From Nitrospirillum amazonense (lineage in GTDB: Bacteria > Pseudomonadota > Alphaproteobacteria > Azospirillales > Azospirillaceae), in NCBI RefSeq assembly GCF_007828035.1, contig NZ_VITV01000001.1, positions 496,001-560,000 of the forward strand: a stretch of 64,000 bases of DNA, given 5' to 3'. Below are positions 17,224 through 25,405 of this stretch, piece after piece; the stretch's first letter is position 1, and each line of letters begins with the position of its first letter. The translations under genes were made by a program, and so were the position numbers. Under the pieces are notes generated by a model. That model ran no database searches. It was given only the letters and a program-made list of their open reading frames with translations, and was not told the origin of the DNA.

Positions 17224-18012
17224 TCAGTCCTGATACCCCGGCATCTGGCGGTCCAGCCGGCGCAGCAGGGCCGGCCAGACCAGCAGGTTGGCGGCCTGGG
17301 ACACGCCCATGCGGCTGATGTGGATATTACGCTCGATGGCTTCATGGGCGGCAGGGTAGAGCGGCCGGCCCATGGTGAGCGTGCGCACCTGCATGGTGCA
17401 GGACCGTTCCAGGAAATACATGCGCGTGAACGCCTCCGCCACCGTGCGGCCGACGGTCAGGGTGCCGTGGTTGCGCAGCAGCATGGTGTTCTTGGTGCCC
17501 AGGTCGCGCTGCAGGCGCGGGCGCTCGTCATGCTCGAACGCCACCCCTTCGTAGTCATGATAGGCCAAGTCGTCGATGACCAGCTGCGCCGTCTGGTTCA
17601 GGGGCAGCAGCCCTTCCTCCAAGGTCGAGACCGCCGTGCCGTCGGCGGTGTGCAGATGCAGGACGCAGCCCGCGTCCTCGCGCACCTGGTGTACGGCGGA
17701 GTGGATGGTGAAGCCCGCCGGATTGACGGGGAAGCCGGTGTCCAGCACCACCTTGCCGTTCATGTCCACCTTCACCAGGCTGCTGGCCGTGATCTCCTCA
17801 AACAGCATGCCGTAGGGATTGATCAGGAAATGGTGCTCCGGCCCCGGCACCCGGGCCGAGATGTGGGTGAACACCAGATCGTCCCAGCCGAACAGGGCCA
17901 CCAGCCGGTAGGCCGCCGCCAGATCGACGCGCAGCCGCCATTCCTCGGCCGAGACGCGGTCACGCAAGGGCGGCTGGTCGGCGGGGGCCAGCTTGGGCGC
18001 GGTGTCGAACAT
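17224..18012 (-). CDS. Class II aldolase/adducin family protein
   Basis: 262 residues, start ATG 18012 with GGGAGGA. The fold is recognised from the zinc-ligand HLHTADG (HxH) and the later RNHGTLTVG histidine, with FTHISARVPG...FLINPYGMLFEEITASSLVKVD at the N-terminal half. In this family the metal polarises a 2-hydroxy carbonyl for aldol cleavage or decarboxylation; many close relatives lack a known substrate. It is divergent from a Crp/Fnr gene, which may control it. Confidence 0.88.
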   Translation of the reverse strand: MFDTAPKLAPADQPPLRDRVSAEEWRLRVDLAAAYRLVALFGWDDLVFTHISARVPGPEHHFLINPYGMLFEEITASSLVKVDMNGKVVLDTGFPVNPAGFTIHSAVHQVREDAGCVLHLHTADGTAVSTLEEGLLPLNQTAQLVIDDLAYHDYEGVAFEHDERPRLQRDLGTKNTMLLRNHGTLTVGRTVAEAFTRMYFLERSCTMQVRTLTMGRPLYPAAHEAIERNIHISRMGVSQAANLLVWPALLRRLDRQMPGYQD

Positions 18013-18117
18013 GGGGTCCTCCCGGTGTTTTTATGATGTGCACAGCCTACGCCCGGACGGCTTCCAAGAATGTCGCGGATTTGACAATCTGAGCCGAACC
18101 GTTTGGGGGAAGCGAAG

Positions 18118-18813
18118 GTGGACAAGCACGCGGCGGCCCAGGTGCTGGAGGCGCGGGGGTGGCTGGCGGAGCAGCCGGCGGATCTGCGCGCCGAGATCCT
18201 GGCGCGGGGGCGCCTGCGCACGTACCCCGACGGCCAGGCGGTCTATCGTGGCGGCGACGCGCCGGATGGACTGTACGCCCTGGTCACGGGCCGCATGCGC
18301 TTGGCCACGGTGCAGGAGGATGGGCGGGAGGTGGTGATCCTGCATGCCGGGCCGGGGCACTGGTTCGGCGAGGTGTCCATGGTCGATGGCCTGCCCCGGG
18401 GGCAGACGGCGGTGGCGCGGGGGGAAAGCGTGGTGCTGCACCTGGCGGCCCAGGCCTTCACGCAAATCGTGGAGGCCGACCCCCGCCGCTGGGCCAATTT
18501 CGCCGGCATCCTCAGCCGCCACCTGCGTCAGGCCACGCATTACCTGGGGGAGGTGCTGGCCCTGCCCACGCCCCAGCGCACCGCCCGCCTGCTGGCGCTG
18601 CTGTGCCGGCTGGAGGAGGCGCCGCCGGGGAATGCGGGAAGCGGCCCTGTGCTTCTGCCGTTGTCGCAGGAGGATCTGGCCGGCATGCTGGGGCTCAGCC
18701 GCCAGACGGCCAACCGCGCCCTGGGCCGGCTGGCGCGACTGGGCCTGGTGCGCCGGGGCTATGGGGGTGTCGAGGTGCTGGACGCCACGGCGCTGGAGCG
18801 CTTTGTCGGTTAA
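18118..18813 (+). CDS. Crp/Fnr family transcriptional regulator
   Basis: 231 residues from GTG 18118, chosen because GGGGGA ends seven bases before it; a TTG at 18103 gives five more residues but has no site. The N-terminal cyclic-nucleotide-binding fold (about 15-125) contains GGDAPDGLYALVTGRMRLA and FGEVSMVDGLPRGQTAVA. The C-terminal winged helix has LSQEDLAGMLGLSRQTANRALGRL. There is no cluster of Cys at the N-terminus, so it is not an FNR iron-sulphur sensor. The LysR gene begins 14 bases after its stop. Confidence 0.92.
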   Translation: MDKHAAAQVLEARGWLAEQPADLRAEILARGRLRTYPDGQAVYRGGDAPDGLYALVTGRMRLATVQEDGREVVILHAGPGHWFGEVSMVDGLPRGQTAVARGESVVLHLAAQAFTQIVEADPRRWANFAGILSRHLRQATHYLGEVLALPTPQRTARLLALLCRLEEAPPGNAGSGPVLLPLSQEDLAGMLGLSRQTANRALGRLARLGLVRRGYGGVEVLDATALERFVG

Positions 18814-18826
18814 AGGCGGGATGGAT

Positions 18827-19738
18827 ATGGAAGTCGCGTGGCTGGAGGATTTCCTGGCGGTGGTGGCGCACGGCGGCTTTTCCCGCGCGGCGGAGAACCG
18901 CAACATCACCCAGCCGGCGCTGAGCCGCCGCATCCGCGCGCTGGAGGACTGGGTGGGCACGCCCCTGTTCCACCGCACCACCCACACGGTGGAGCTGACC
19001 GCCGCCGGCGAGTCCTTCCAGGTGACGGCGGAGGAGACGCTGCGCCGCCTGGCCAGCGGCCGCGATGAGGCGCGGGAGGTGGCGCAGGGGCATACCGAAC
19101 TGCTGCGCTTCGCCGCCACCAACGCCCTGTCGCTGACCTTTTTCCCCGCCTGGCTGCGGCGGGTGGAGGCGACGCTGCCCTTCAACATCAACGTCCAGAT
19201 GGTGGCCAACCATATGGAGATCTGCGAACGCATGATGATCCAGGGCCAGTCGCAGTTTCTGCTGTGCCATCATTATCCGGCGGCCAGCACCCTGCTGGCG
19301 CCCGGCCAGTTCCGCTCCGTCCACATCGGTGACGACATGCTGGTGCCGGTCAGCGCGCCGGACGCGGCGGGGCGGCCGCTGCACACCCTGCCGGGCCATA
19401 CCGACGCGCCCGTGGCCTATGTCGCCTATCGCCCGGAATCCGGCATGGGGCGCATCGTGGCAGCGGCGCTGGAGACCGCCCTGCCCGCCACCCACCTGAA
19501 GCCCACCTTCACCTCGCACCTGGCCAAGCTGCTGGTGACCATGGCGCTGGACGGGCGCGGCCTGGGGTGGTCGCCGCTGAGCCTGGTGGCGGAGCATCTG
19601 GATCGGGGGGAGCTGGTGCGCGCCGGCGATGAAAGCTGGGACATCCCCATGGAAATCCACCTCTACCGGTCGCGCGCGCGGCAATCCGCCGTGGCGGAGA
19701 AGTTCTGGGCGCATGTGGCGGGACGTGCCCCCGCATAA
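18827..19738 (+). CDS. LysR family regulator of the leuCD-transporter unit
   Basis: 303 residues from ATG 18827; an ATG two codons upstream at 18821 abuts the AAGGCGGG site and is less likely. The N-terminal MEVAWLEDFLAVVAHGGFSRAAENRNITQPALSRRIRALE is a clear LysR helix-turn-helix, with some resemblance to the HypT/YjiE branch. It is followed after 69 bases by leuC, leuD and a 2-hydroxycarboxylate transporter on the same strand. It probably activates them in response to a hydroxy- or dicarboxylic acid, which is inference from synteny. Confidence 0.9.
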   Translation: MEVAWLEDFLAVVAHGGFSRAAENRNITQPALSRRIRALEDWVGTPLFHRTTHTVELTAAGESFQVTAEETLRRLASGRDEAREVAQGHTELLRFAATNALSLTFFPAWLRRVEATLPFNINVQMVANHMEICERMMIQGQSQFLLCHHYPAASTLLAPGQFRSVHIGDDMLVPVSAPDAAGRPLHTLPGHTDAPVAYVAYRPESGMGRIVAAALETALPATHLKPTFTSHLAKLLVTMALDGRGLGWSPLSLVAEHLDRGELVRAGDESWDIPMEIHLYRSRARQSAVAEKFWAHVAGRAPA

Positions 19739-19807
19739 GCTTATACGGAGACGGCATTGGGCAAGGAGCCGACGGGGCTTCCATAGTGCGTCCATAGGGA
19801 GAAAGAG

Positions 19808-21232
19808 ATGCCCCGGACGCTCTACGACAAGATCATCGACGCCCATACCGTCTGCCGCCTGGACGACCATGGACAGGTACTGCTGTATGTCGACCGCACC
19901 ATCCTGAACGAATACACCAGCCCCCAGGCCTTCAGCGGCCTGCGCGAGGCCGGACGCACGGTGTGGAACCCGTCCGCCGCCCTGATGGTGGTGGACCATG
20001 TGAACCCCACCGTCAGCCACCGCACCCTGGAGGTGGCGGACAAGGAAGCGGCGGCGCAGATCGCCTATTTCCGCGAGAACGCCCGCGATTTCGGCATCGA
20101 GCTGTTCGACATCCTGGACCCGCGCCAGGGCATCGAGCATGTGGTGGCACCGGAGCAGGGGCTGGTCATGCCGGGCATGGTGGTGGCGGCCGGCGACAGC
20201 CACACCACGGCCTATGGCGCGCTGGGCGCCCTGGGCTTCGGCATCGGCACCTCGGACATCGAGCATTACCTGGCGACCCAGACCCTGGTGTACCGCCGGC
20301 TGAAAACCCTGCGCATCACGGTGGACGGCGATCTCGCCCCCGGCGTGACGCCCAAGGATCTGGTGATGGAGGTCATCCGCCGCATCGGTGCCGACGGTGC
20401 CACCGGCTACGCCGTGGAATTCGCCGGGCCCGCCATCGACGCCATGGGCGTGGAGGGGCGCATGACCGTCTGCACCATGATCGTGGAGGCCGGCGCCCGT
20501 GGTGCCATCATCGCGGCGGATGAGAAGGTGCTGGCCTACATCCAGGGCCGGCCCCGGGCCCCCAAAGGGGCGCTGTGGAGCCAGGCGGCGGAGGCCTGGC
20601 TGGCGCTCAGGACCGACGAGGGTGCCATCTTCGACCGCGAAGTCCACCTGGTCGCGGAAGACGTGGCGCCCATGGTCACGTGGGGCACCAGCCCCGACCA
20701 GGCGGCGGTCATCACAGGCACCGTGCCGGCGCCGGAAGCGGAGGCGGAGCCTGGCCGCCGCGCGGCGCTTTCCCGCGCGCTGGACTATATGGGTCTGGCG
20801 CCGGGCGCGGCGCTGGACGGCATCACCATCAGCCACGCCTTCATCGGGTCCTGCACCAATGCCCGCATCGAGGATCTGCGCGACGCCGCCCGCGTTCTGC
20901 GCGGCCGGCGGGTGGCGGCCGGCGTGCGCGCCATCATCGTGCCGGGATCGACCCAGGTGCGGGCGCAGGCGGAGCGCGAGGGGCTGGACCGGGTGTTCAG
21001 CGCAGCAGGCTTCGAATGGCGGCAGTCCGGCTGTTCCATGTGCCTGGCCATGAACGACGACGTGCTGCGGCCGGGCGACCGCTGTGCCTCCAGCACCAAC
21101 CGCAATTTCGAGGGTCGGCAGGGCAAGGGCGCCCGTACCCACCTGATGAGCCCCGCCATGGTGGCCGCCGCCGCCATCGCCGGCCACCTGGCCGACGTCC
21201 GCACGTTCAGCACCCAGGAGGAGGTCGCCTGA
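19808..21232 (+). CDS. leuC: 3-isopropylmalate dehydratase large subunit (LeuC-like)
   Basis: 474 residues, full length for LeuC, with GGGAGAAAGAG before ATG 19808. The 4Fe-4S ligands are present: Cys349 (IGSCTNARIEDL), Cys409 and Cys412 (GCSMCLAMN). The substrate loop GDSHTTAYGALGALGFGIGTSDIEH and the end SSTNRNFEGRQGKGARTHL are typical. The enzyme isomerises 2- to 3-isopropylmalate, and relatives hydrate citraconate or maleate. Genes leuA and leuB are absent; instead the partner genes are a LysR and a 2HCT transporter. A catabolic role on citramalate, malate/maleate or isopropylmalate is likely. Overlaps leuD by one base (TGATG). Confidence 0.9.
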   Translation: MPRTLYDKIIDAHTVCRLDDHGQVLLYVDRTILNEYTSPQAFSGLREAGRTVWNPSAALMVVDHVNPTVSHRTLEVADKEAAAQIAYFRENARDFGIELFDILDPRQGIEHVVAPEQGLVMPGMVVAAGDSHTTAYGALGALGFGIGTSDIEHYLATQTLVYRRLKTLRITVDGDLAPGVTPKDLVMEVIRRIGADGATGYAVEFAGPAIDAMGVEGRMTVCTMIVEAGARGAIIAADEKVLAYIQGRPRAPKGALWSQAAEAWLALRTDEGAIFDREVHLVAEDVAPMVTWGTSPDQAAVITGTVPAPEAEAEPGRRAALSRALDYMGLAPGAALDGITISHAFIGSCTNARIEDLRDAARVLRGRRVAAGVRAIIVPGSTQVRAQAEREGLDRVFSAAGFEWRQSGCSMCLAMNDDVLRPGDRCASSTNRNFEGRQGKGARTHLMSPAMVAAAAIAGHLADVRTFSTQEEVA

Positions 21233-21846
21233 TGCAGCCCTTCATCCGCGTCACCGGCCCCGCCGCCCCCTTCCCCCAGCCCAATGTCGATACCGACGTC
21301 ATCATGCCCAAGCAGTTCCTGAAGGGCGTGGACCGCAAGGGGCTGGACCGGGGCGTATTCTATGACCTGCGTTTCGGTCCCGACGGCCAGCCGCGTGCCG
21401 ACTTCATCCTGAACCGCCCCGGCTGGCAGGGCGCCCGCTTCCTGGTGGTGGGGCCCAACTTCGGCTGCGGCTCCTCCCGCGAGCATGCGGTGTGGGGCTT
21501 GGCCCAACTGGGCATCCGCGCCCTAATCGGCACCAGCTTCGCCGGCATTTTCAACGACAATTGCCAGCGCAACGGCATCCTGACCGTAACCCTGGACGCC
21601 GCTGTGATTGATGATCTCATGACCCGGGTCGGCCAGCCGAGCGCCAACGGTCTGACCATTGACCTGCCGGAGCAGACCATCACCGTGGATGCCGACGGCC
21701 ACATCATACCCTTCGCCATCGAGGCCTTGCGCCGCGACGCCCTGATCCAGGGCCTGGACGGCGTCAGCGCCACGCTGGCCCGACACGCCCAGGCCATCCG
21801 CGCATTCGAGGACGGCCACCGCCAGGCCAATCCCTGGTTCTACTGA
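21232..21846 (+). CDS. leuD: 3-isopropylmalate dehydratase small subunit (LeuD-like)
   Basis: 204 residues, starting on the last base of the leuC stop, so translation is coupled. PNVDTDVIMPKQFLK at the N-terminus and the swivel-domain motif GPNFGCGSSREHAVWGL are diagnostic of LeuD. IGTSFAGIFNDNCQRNGIL follows. It forms the hetero-dimer with LeuC and completes the active site. Normal length, no damage seen. Confidence 0.93.
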   Translation: MQPFIRVTGPAAPFPQPNVDTDVIMPKQFLKGVDRKGLDRGVFYDLRFGPDGQPRADFILNRPGWQGARFLVVGPNFGCGSSREHAVWGLAQLGIRALIGTSFAGIFNDNCQRNGILTVTLDAAVIDDLMTRVGQPSANGLTIDLPEQTITVDADGHIIPFAIEALRRDALIQGLDGVSATLARHAQAIRAFEDGHRQANPWFY

Positions 21847-21909
21847 GCCGCTGCCCCCGTCAGCGTGCCGCCTCGCACCCCACCGGGGCGCCGGCAGCGG
21901 CCCCGCCTT

Positions 21910-21939
21910 GCCAAAATAAGAATGGCCAAAATAAGAATG
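21910..21939 (+). repeat. Exact 15-bp tandem duplication upstream of the 2HCT gene
   Basis: GCCAAAATAAGAATG occurs twice with no spacer (21910-21924 and 21925-21939). It is AT-rich in an otherwise GC-rich gap and ends directly at the GGGAGG ribosome-binding site of the transporter gene. It could be a recent slippage duplication in the leader. Confidence 0.85.
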
Positions 21940-21953
21940 GGAGGACCCAAGAC

Positions 21954-23282
21954 GTGACCGAGATCCCCGCCGCCATCCCCGGCACACCCTCGGCGCCGGC
22001 GCGCCTGGCCCCCCTGCGCATCGGGCCGCTGCCCCTGCCCATCTATATCGCGTTATGCGCCGTCACCGTCCTGGCCGCGATGTCCGGGCGCCTGCCCAAC
22101 GACGTCATCGGCGGCCTGTCGGTGCTGATGCTGACCGGTTTCCTGTTGGGGGAGCTGGGCGCCCGGCTGCCCGTGCTGCGCCATATCGGCGGCACCGCCA
22201 TCCTGTGCCTGTTCGTGCCGGCGGCCCTGGTGGGTACCGGTGTCGCCGACCCGGCCATGGTCAAGGCCGTGACCACAACCTTCAAGACCGCCAATTTCCA
22301 GTATTTCTACATCGCCTGCCTGGTGGCGGGCAGCATCTTGGGTATGCCGCACCGGGTGCTGGTCCAGGGTTTCCTGCGCATGTTCGTGCCCCTGCTGGGC
22401 GGCACGCTGGCGGCGCTGGGCACGGGAATCTGCGTCGGCCTGGCCTTCGGCTACGGTCCTGCCCACACCTTCTTCTTCATCCTGGTGCCCATCCTGGGCG
22501 GCGGCCTGGGCGAGGGCGTGCTGCCCCTGTCGGCGGGGTATGCCGAGATCCTGGGCCGGCCCCAGGCCGACCTGATGGGCATGATGGTGCCGGCGGCCCT
22601 GCTGGGCAATGTGGCGGCCATCATCGGCTGCGGCCTGCTGAACCGCTTCGGCCAGCGCAACCCGCGCTACAACGGCAACGGCATGCTGGTGCGCTCCGGC
22701 GCCGACCAGGACCTGCTGGCGGAGCGCGCGCCCGACCGGCCCATCGAGCTGCGCCTGATGGGGGCCGGGCTGCTGCTGGCCTGCGGCCTGTTCATCCTGG
22801 GCACGCAACTGGCGCCCCTGACCGGCATTCCCGCCCCCATCCTCATGATCGTGGGGTCCGCCCTTTTGAAGCTGACCCGCATCCTGCCGGCGGAGATGGA
22901 GCTGGGCGCCTATCAGATCAACCGCTTCATGTCGACCAACCTGACCTTCGCCATCCTGGTGGCCATGGGCGCCCTGCTGGTGTCGTGGCCGCAGCTGGTG
23001 GGGGCCTTCACGGTCGGCTATGTCGCCATCTGCACCGCCACCGTGGCCGCCATGATCGCCACCGGCTTCTTCATCGGTCACAAGATGCGCATGTACGCGG
23101 TGGAGGCCGCCATCGTCACCGCCTGCCACAGCGGCCTGGGCGGCACCGGCGACGTGGCCATCCTGTCGGCGTCCGACCGCATGGGCCTGATGCCCTTCGC
23201 CCAGATCTCCACCCGCATCGGCGGGGCCGCCATGGTGGTCATCGCCACCGTCCTGCTGCGAGCCCTGGGCGGCGTATCCTGA
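21954..23282 (+). CDS. 2-hydroxycarboxylate transporter (CCS/2HCT family)
   Basis: 442 residues, start GTG 21954 with GGGAGG nine bases upstream. It is a hydrophobic protein with about 11 helices and the two conserved re-entrant-loop motifs of CitS/MaeN carriers: GGGLGEGVLPLSAGYAE in the first half and CHSGLGGTGDVAILSASDRMGLMPFAQISTRIGGA near the end. The family takes up citrate, malate or lactate with Na+ or H+. It is the last gene of LysR-leuC-leuD-transporter, 107 bases after leuD. It implies that the LeuCD-like enzyme acts on an imported hydroxy acid. Confidence 0.92.
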   Translation: MTEIPAAIPGTPSAPARLAPLRIGPLPLPIYIALCAVTVLAAMSGRLPNDVIGGLSVLMLTGFLLGELGARLPVLRHIGGTAILCLFVPAALVGTGVADPAMVKAVTTTFKTANFQYFYIACLVAGSILGMPHRVLVQGFLRMFVPLLGGTLAALGTGICVGLAFGYGPAHTFFFILVPILGGGLGEGVLPLSAGYAEILGRPQADLMGMMVPAALLGNVAAIIGCGLLNRFGQRNPRYNGNGMLVRSGADQDLLAERAPDRPIELRLMGAGLLLACGLFILGTQLAPLTGIPAPILMIVGSALLKLTRILPAEMELGAYQINRFMSTNLTFAILVAMGALLVSWPQLVGAFTVGYVAICTATVAAMIATGFFIGHKMRMYAVEAAIVTACHSGLGGTGDVAILSASDRMGLMPFAQISTRIGGAAMVVIATVLLRALGGVS

Positions 23283-23389
23283 AGGGTGCGGAGGGAAGCG
23301 CCTAAGCGTCATTCCAACCGTGTAGAATGGTGGGCGCCGGTCAGCGGACATCTGGCCGGCCACGACACCGAACCGGGAGGAGACCAGCC

Positions 23390-23857
23390 ATGACCGAGCC
23401 CAATCCACGCCATCCCCTGCCCCACCTGACGGTCGAGGGCGCCGCCGCCGCCATCGACTTCTATACCCGGGCCTTCGGCGCCACCGAGGCGAGCCGCCAC
23501 CTGACACCGGATGGCCGCGTGCTCCACGCCAGCCTGGTGTTCCCCGATGGCGGCGTGCTGATGCTGAACGACGACTTCCCGGAATTTGCCGGCGGCCGCA
23601 GCCGCAGCCCCAAGGCGGTGGGCATCTGTTCCATCACCCTGCACATCACCGTGGCCGACGTGGATGCCGCGTGGGAAAAGGCCGTGGCGGCCGGCGCCAA
23701 CATCGCCATGCCCCTGGCCGATCAGTTCTGGGGCGATCGCTATGGCAAGCTGACCGACCCCTTCGGCCAGGACTGGTCGCTGTCCAGCCCCCGCCGCAAG
23801 CCGTCGGCGGAAGAGATGGCCGACGTCACGGCCAGGATGTTCCCGACCAAGGGCTGA
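23390..23857 (+). CDS. VOC superfamily (glyoxalase/PhnB-like) protein
   Basis: 155 residues from ATG 23390 with GGGAGGAG. The fold is PhnB-like: HPLPHLTVEGAAAAIDFYTRAFGA, then LHASLVFPDGGVLMLNDDFPE and WGDRYGKLTDPFGQDWSLSSP. Such proteins are small metal-binding or inactive VOC dimers of unclear function. It is on the same strand as the transporter before it but 107 bases away, so it is probably a separate unit. Confidence 0.85.
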   Translation: MTEPNPRHPLPHLTVEGAAAAIDFYTRAFGATEASRHLTPDGRVLHASLVFPDGGVLMLNDDFPEFAGGRSRSPKAVGICSITLHITVADVDAAWEKAVAAGANIAMPLADQFWGDRYGKLTDPFGQDWSLSSPRRKPSAEEMADVTARMFPTKG

Positions 23858-23903
23858 CCACCGCCTCGCGGATCCCTGGTGCCGCCGGGGCGGTGCGTAT
23901 TAT

Positions 23904-23927
23904 CCTGGCGCCAGAAACGGCGCCAGG
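23904..23927. repeat. GGCGCCAGG hairpin element upstream of the first retropepsin gene
   Basis: Perfect inverted repeat with 9-base arms CCTGGCGCC (23904-23912) and GGCGCCAGG (23919-23927) around a 6-base loop, 40 bases before the start at 23967. Similar GGCGCCAGG cores occur at 25088-25096 (inverted) and 26590-26598, on the other borders of the two paralogous genes. It could act as terminator for the VOC gene. Confidence 0.6.
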
Positions 23928-23966
23928 AGCGTGCCGGCCCCGGTGACCGGGGATAGGGGGGCATAT

Positions 23967-25046
23967 ATGGCTTGGACTGTAAGGGGTGCGGGTCCGGGAG
24001 CGGGACCGGCGGCGGCATGGCGTCGGCTCGTCATGCTGGTGAAGGCCGGTGGCCTGTTGTGCCTGGGTCTGGCGGCGTCACCCGCTGCGGCGGAAAAGCC
24101 GAAATGCCAACTGCAGCCGATGAGCAACCTTATCATCACCATGGACCGGAACATGCCCCTGGTGGACGTGGGCATCAACGGCCAGCAGGTTCACATGCTG
24201 CTGGACACCGGCGCCGATACCAACTTCATCACCAGGCCGGCCGCCGAGAGGCTGAAGCTGCGCCACGGGTGGGAGCCCGGCCAGCATGCCGAGGGTGTGG
24301 GTGGCCGCGTCGCCATCTATTCCAGCCAGATCGACGACATGACGCTGGGCAACTGGCTGGTCCATCGGGTGGAGATGCCGGTCTTGAGCAACCACGACGT
24401 TGGCGACGGGCCGGACGTCGTCGGCGTGTTGGGCGAACGGTTCCTGTCGAATTTCGACCTGGACATCGATATCGCCCACAACCGCCTGGTCCTCTTCCAT
24501 GCCGAGGATTGCGAACATACCGCCCTGGCGTCCTACTGGGGCATACCCTACGACTACACGAAGATCGAGCGCATGCGGGAGGACGGGTCGCCGATCTGGC
24601 TGACCGTCCTGATCAACGGGCAGCCGGTACGCGCCATTCTGGATACGGGCGCCGCGACCTCGGTCATGACCTTGCAAACGGCGGCGCGGTTGGGCATGAC
24701 GCCGCAGACCCCCGGCGTCACCCACACCGGCAGGTCTGGCGGCATCGGCAATGACGCGGTCGACGACTATGTCGGCCTGTTCGACAGCTTCAAACTGGGG
24801 GATGAGGAAATCCGCCGTGTCCATCTGCGCTTCGGCGAAATGTTCGGCAACGGCGGATGGGACGTGCCCGAGATGCTGCTGGGCCTGGACTTCCTGCGCG
24901 CCCACCGCGTGTTCATCTCACACAGCCAGCACCGGCTCTATTTCGCCTATGTCGGCAGCGGGCCCATCTTCCAGGTCATGGGTCCCAGGCTGCCTCGCGC
25001 CGACCAGGCGGCTGATATGGCGCCGGCGGAGACGGAAGGGCGCTGA
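23967..25046 (+). CDS. Exported protein with two retropepsin-like aspartic protease domains (copy 1)
   Basis: 359 residues from ATG 23967 (GGATAGGGGG six bases upstream). A signal peptide (LVMLVKAGGLLCLGLAASPAAA, about 21-42) is followed by two successive clan AA domains. The first has MLLDTGADTNFITRPAA (catalytic Asp80) and VVGVLGERFLSNFDLDIDIAHNRLVLF. The second has AILDTGAATSVMTLQTAA (Asp226) and EMLLGLDFLRAHRVFISHS. Each half has both the DTG and the hydrophobic-Gly element of a retropepsin monomer, so one chain could fold as a pepsin-like pseudo-dimer. Cys47 and a Cys in AEDCEHTA are conserved in the paralogue at 25406. The target is unknown; it probably acts in the periplasm. Confidence 0.88.
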   Translation: MAWTVRGAGPGAGPAAAWRRLVMLVKAGGLLCLGLAASPAAAEKPKCQLQPMSNLIITMDRNMPLVDVGINGQQVHMLLDTGADTNFITRPAAERLKLRHGWEPGQHAEGVGGRVAIYSSQIDDMTLGNWLVHRVEMPVLSNHDVGDGPDVVGVLGERFLSNFDLDIDIAHNRLVLFHAEDCEHTALASYWGIPYDYTKIERMREDGSPIWLTVLINGQPVRAILDTGAATSVMTLQTAARLGMTPQTPGVTHTGRSGGIGNDAVDDYVGLFDSFKLGDEEIRRVHLRFGEMFGNGGWDVPEMLLGLDFLRAHRVFISHSQHRLYFAYVGSGPIFQVMGPRLPRADQAADMAPAETEGR

Positions 25047-25405
25047 AGCCCGTCAGACTGACCGTAAGGGGTGATGTCGCGTCGTTCCTGGCGCCGGATC
25101 ATCGGGACCAGCGACATAATTGCATTTCAATATGTTCCGGCTTTCACAACCAGCGAGCGTCATGGCATTGTTTGCGCAATGGCCGCGCGTGGTGCGATGG
25201 CCTAGGGGATAGTCTGACTGTGACGATGGGGAAACCGGCCCCGGTTGGGAATCGGCATGGTTCCGGTGCCGAGGCGTCGGGCGAAATGCTTGAAGGCCGC
25301 ACCAGCGCGAGCCCGCCCGGTGATGATGCCCATGGGTTCGATGGCTGGTCCCGGCGGGTCAACCACCCGAACAGACCGCCCGCAGCTTTCAACGCAGAAA
25401 GAAGC
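25047..25405. other. 359-bp gap between the paralogous protease genes
   Basis: No convincing gene. It contains an inverted partial copy of the GGCGCCAGG element around 25071-25103 and an AT-richer patch (25115-25140). No clear promoter hexamers could be assigned. The gap suggests the two copies are transcribed separately. Confidence 0.5.

Noticed and set aside
19808-21846. Biosynthetic leucine operon
   Set aside because: leuA and leuB are absent, while a LysR and a 2-hydroxycarboxylate carrier are adjacent; biosynthesis cannot be excluded but is less likely.
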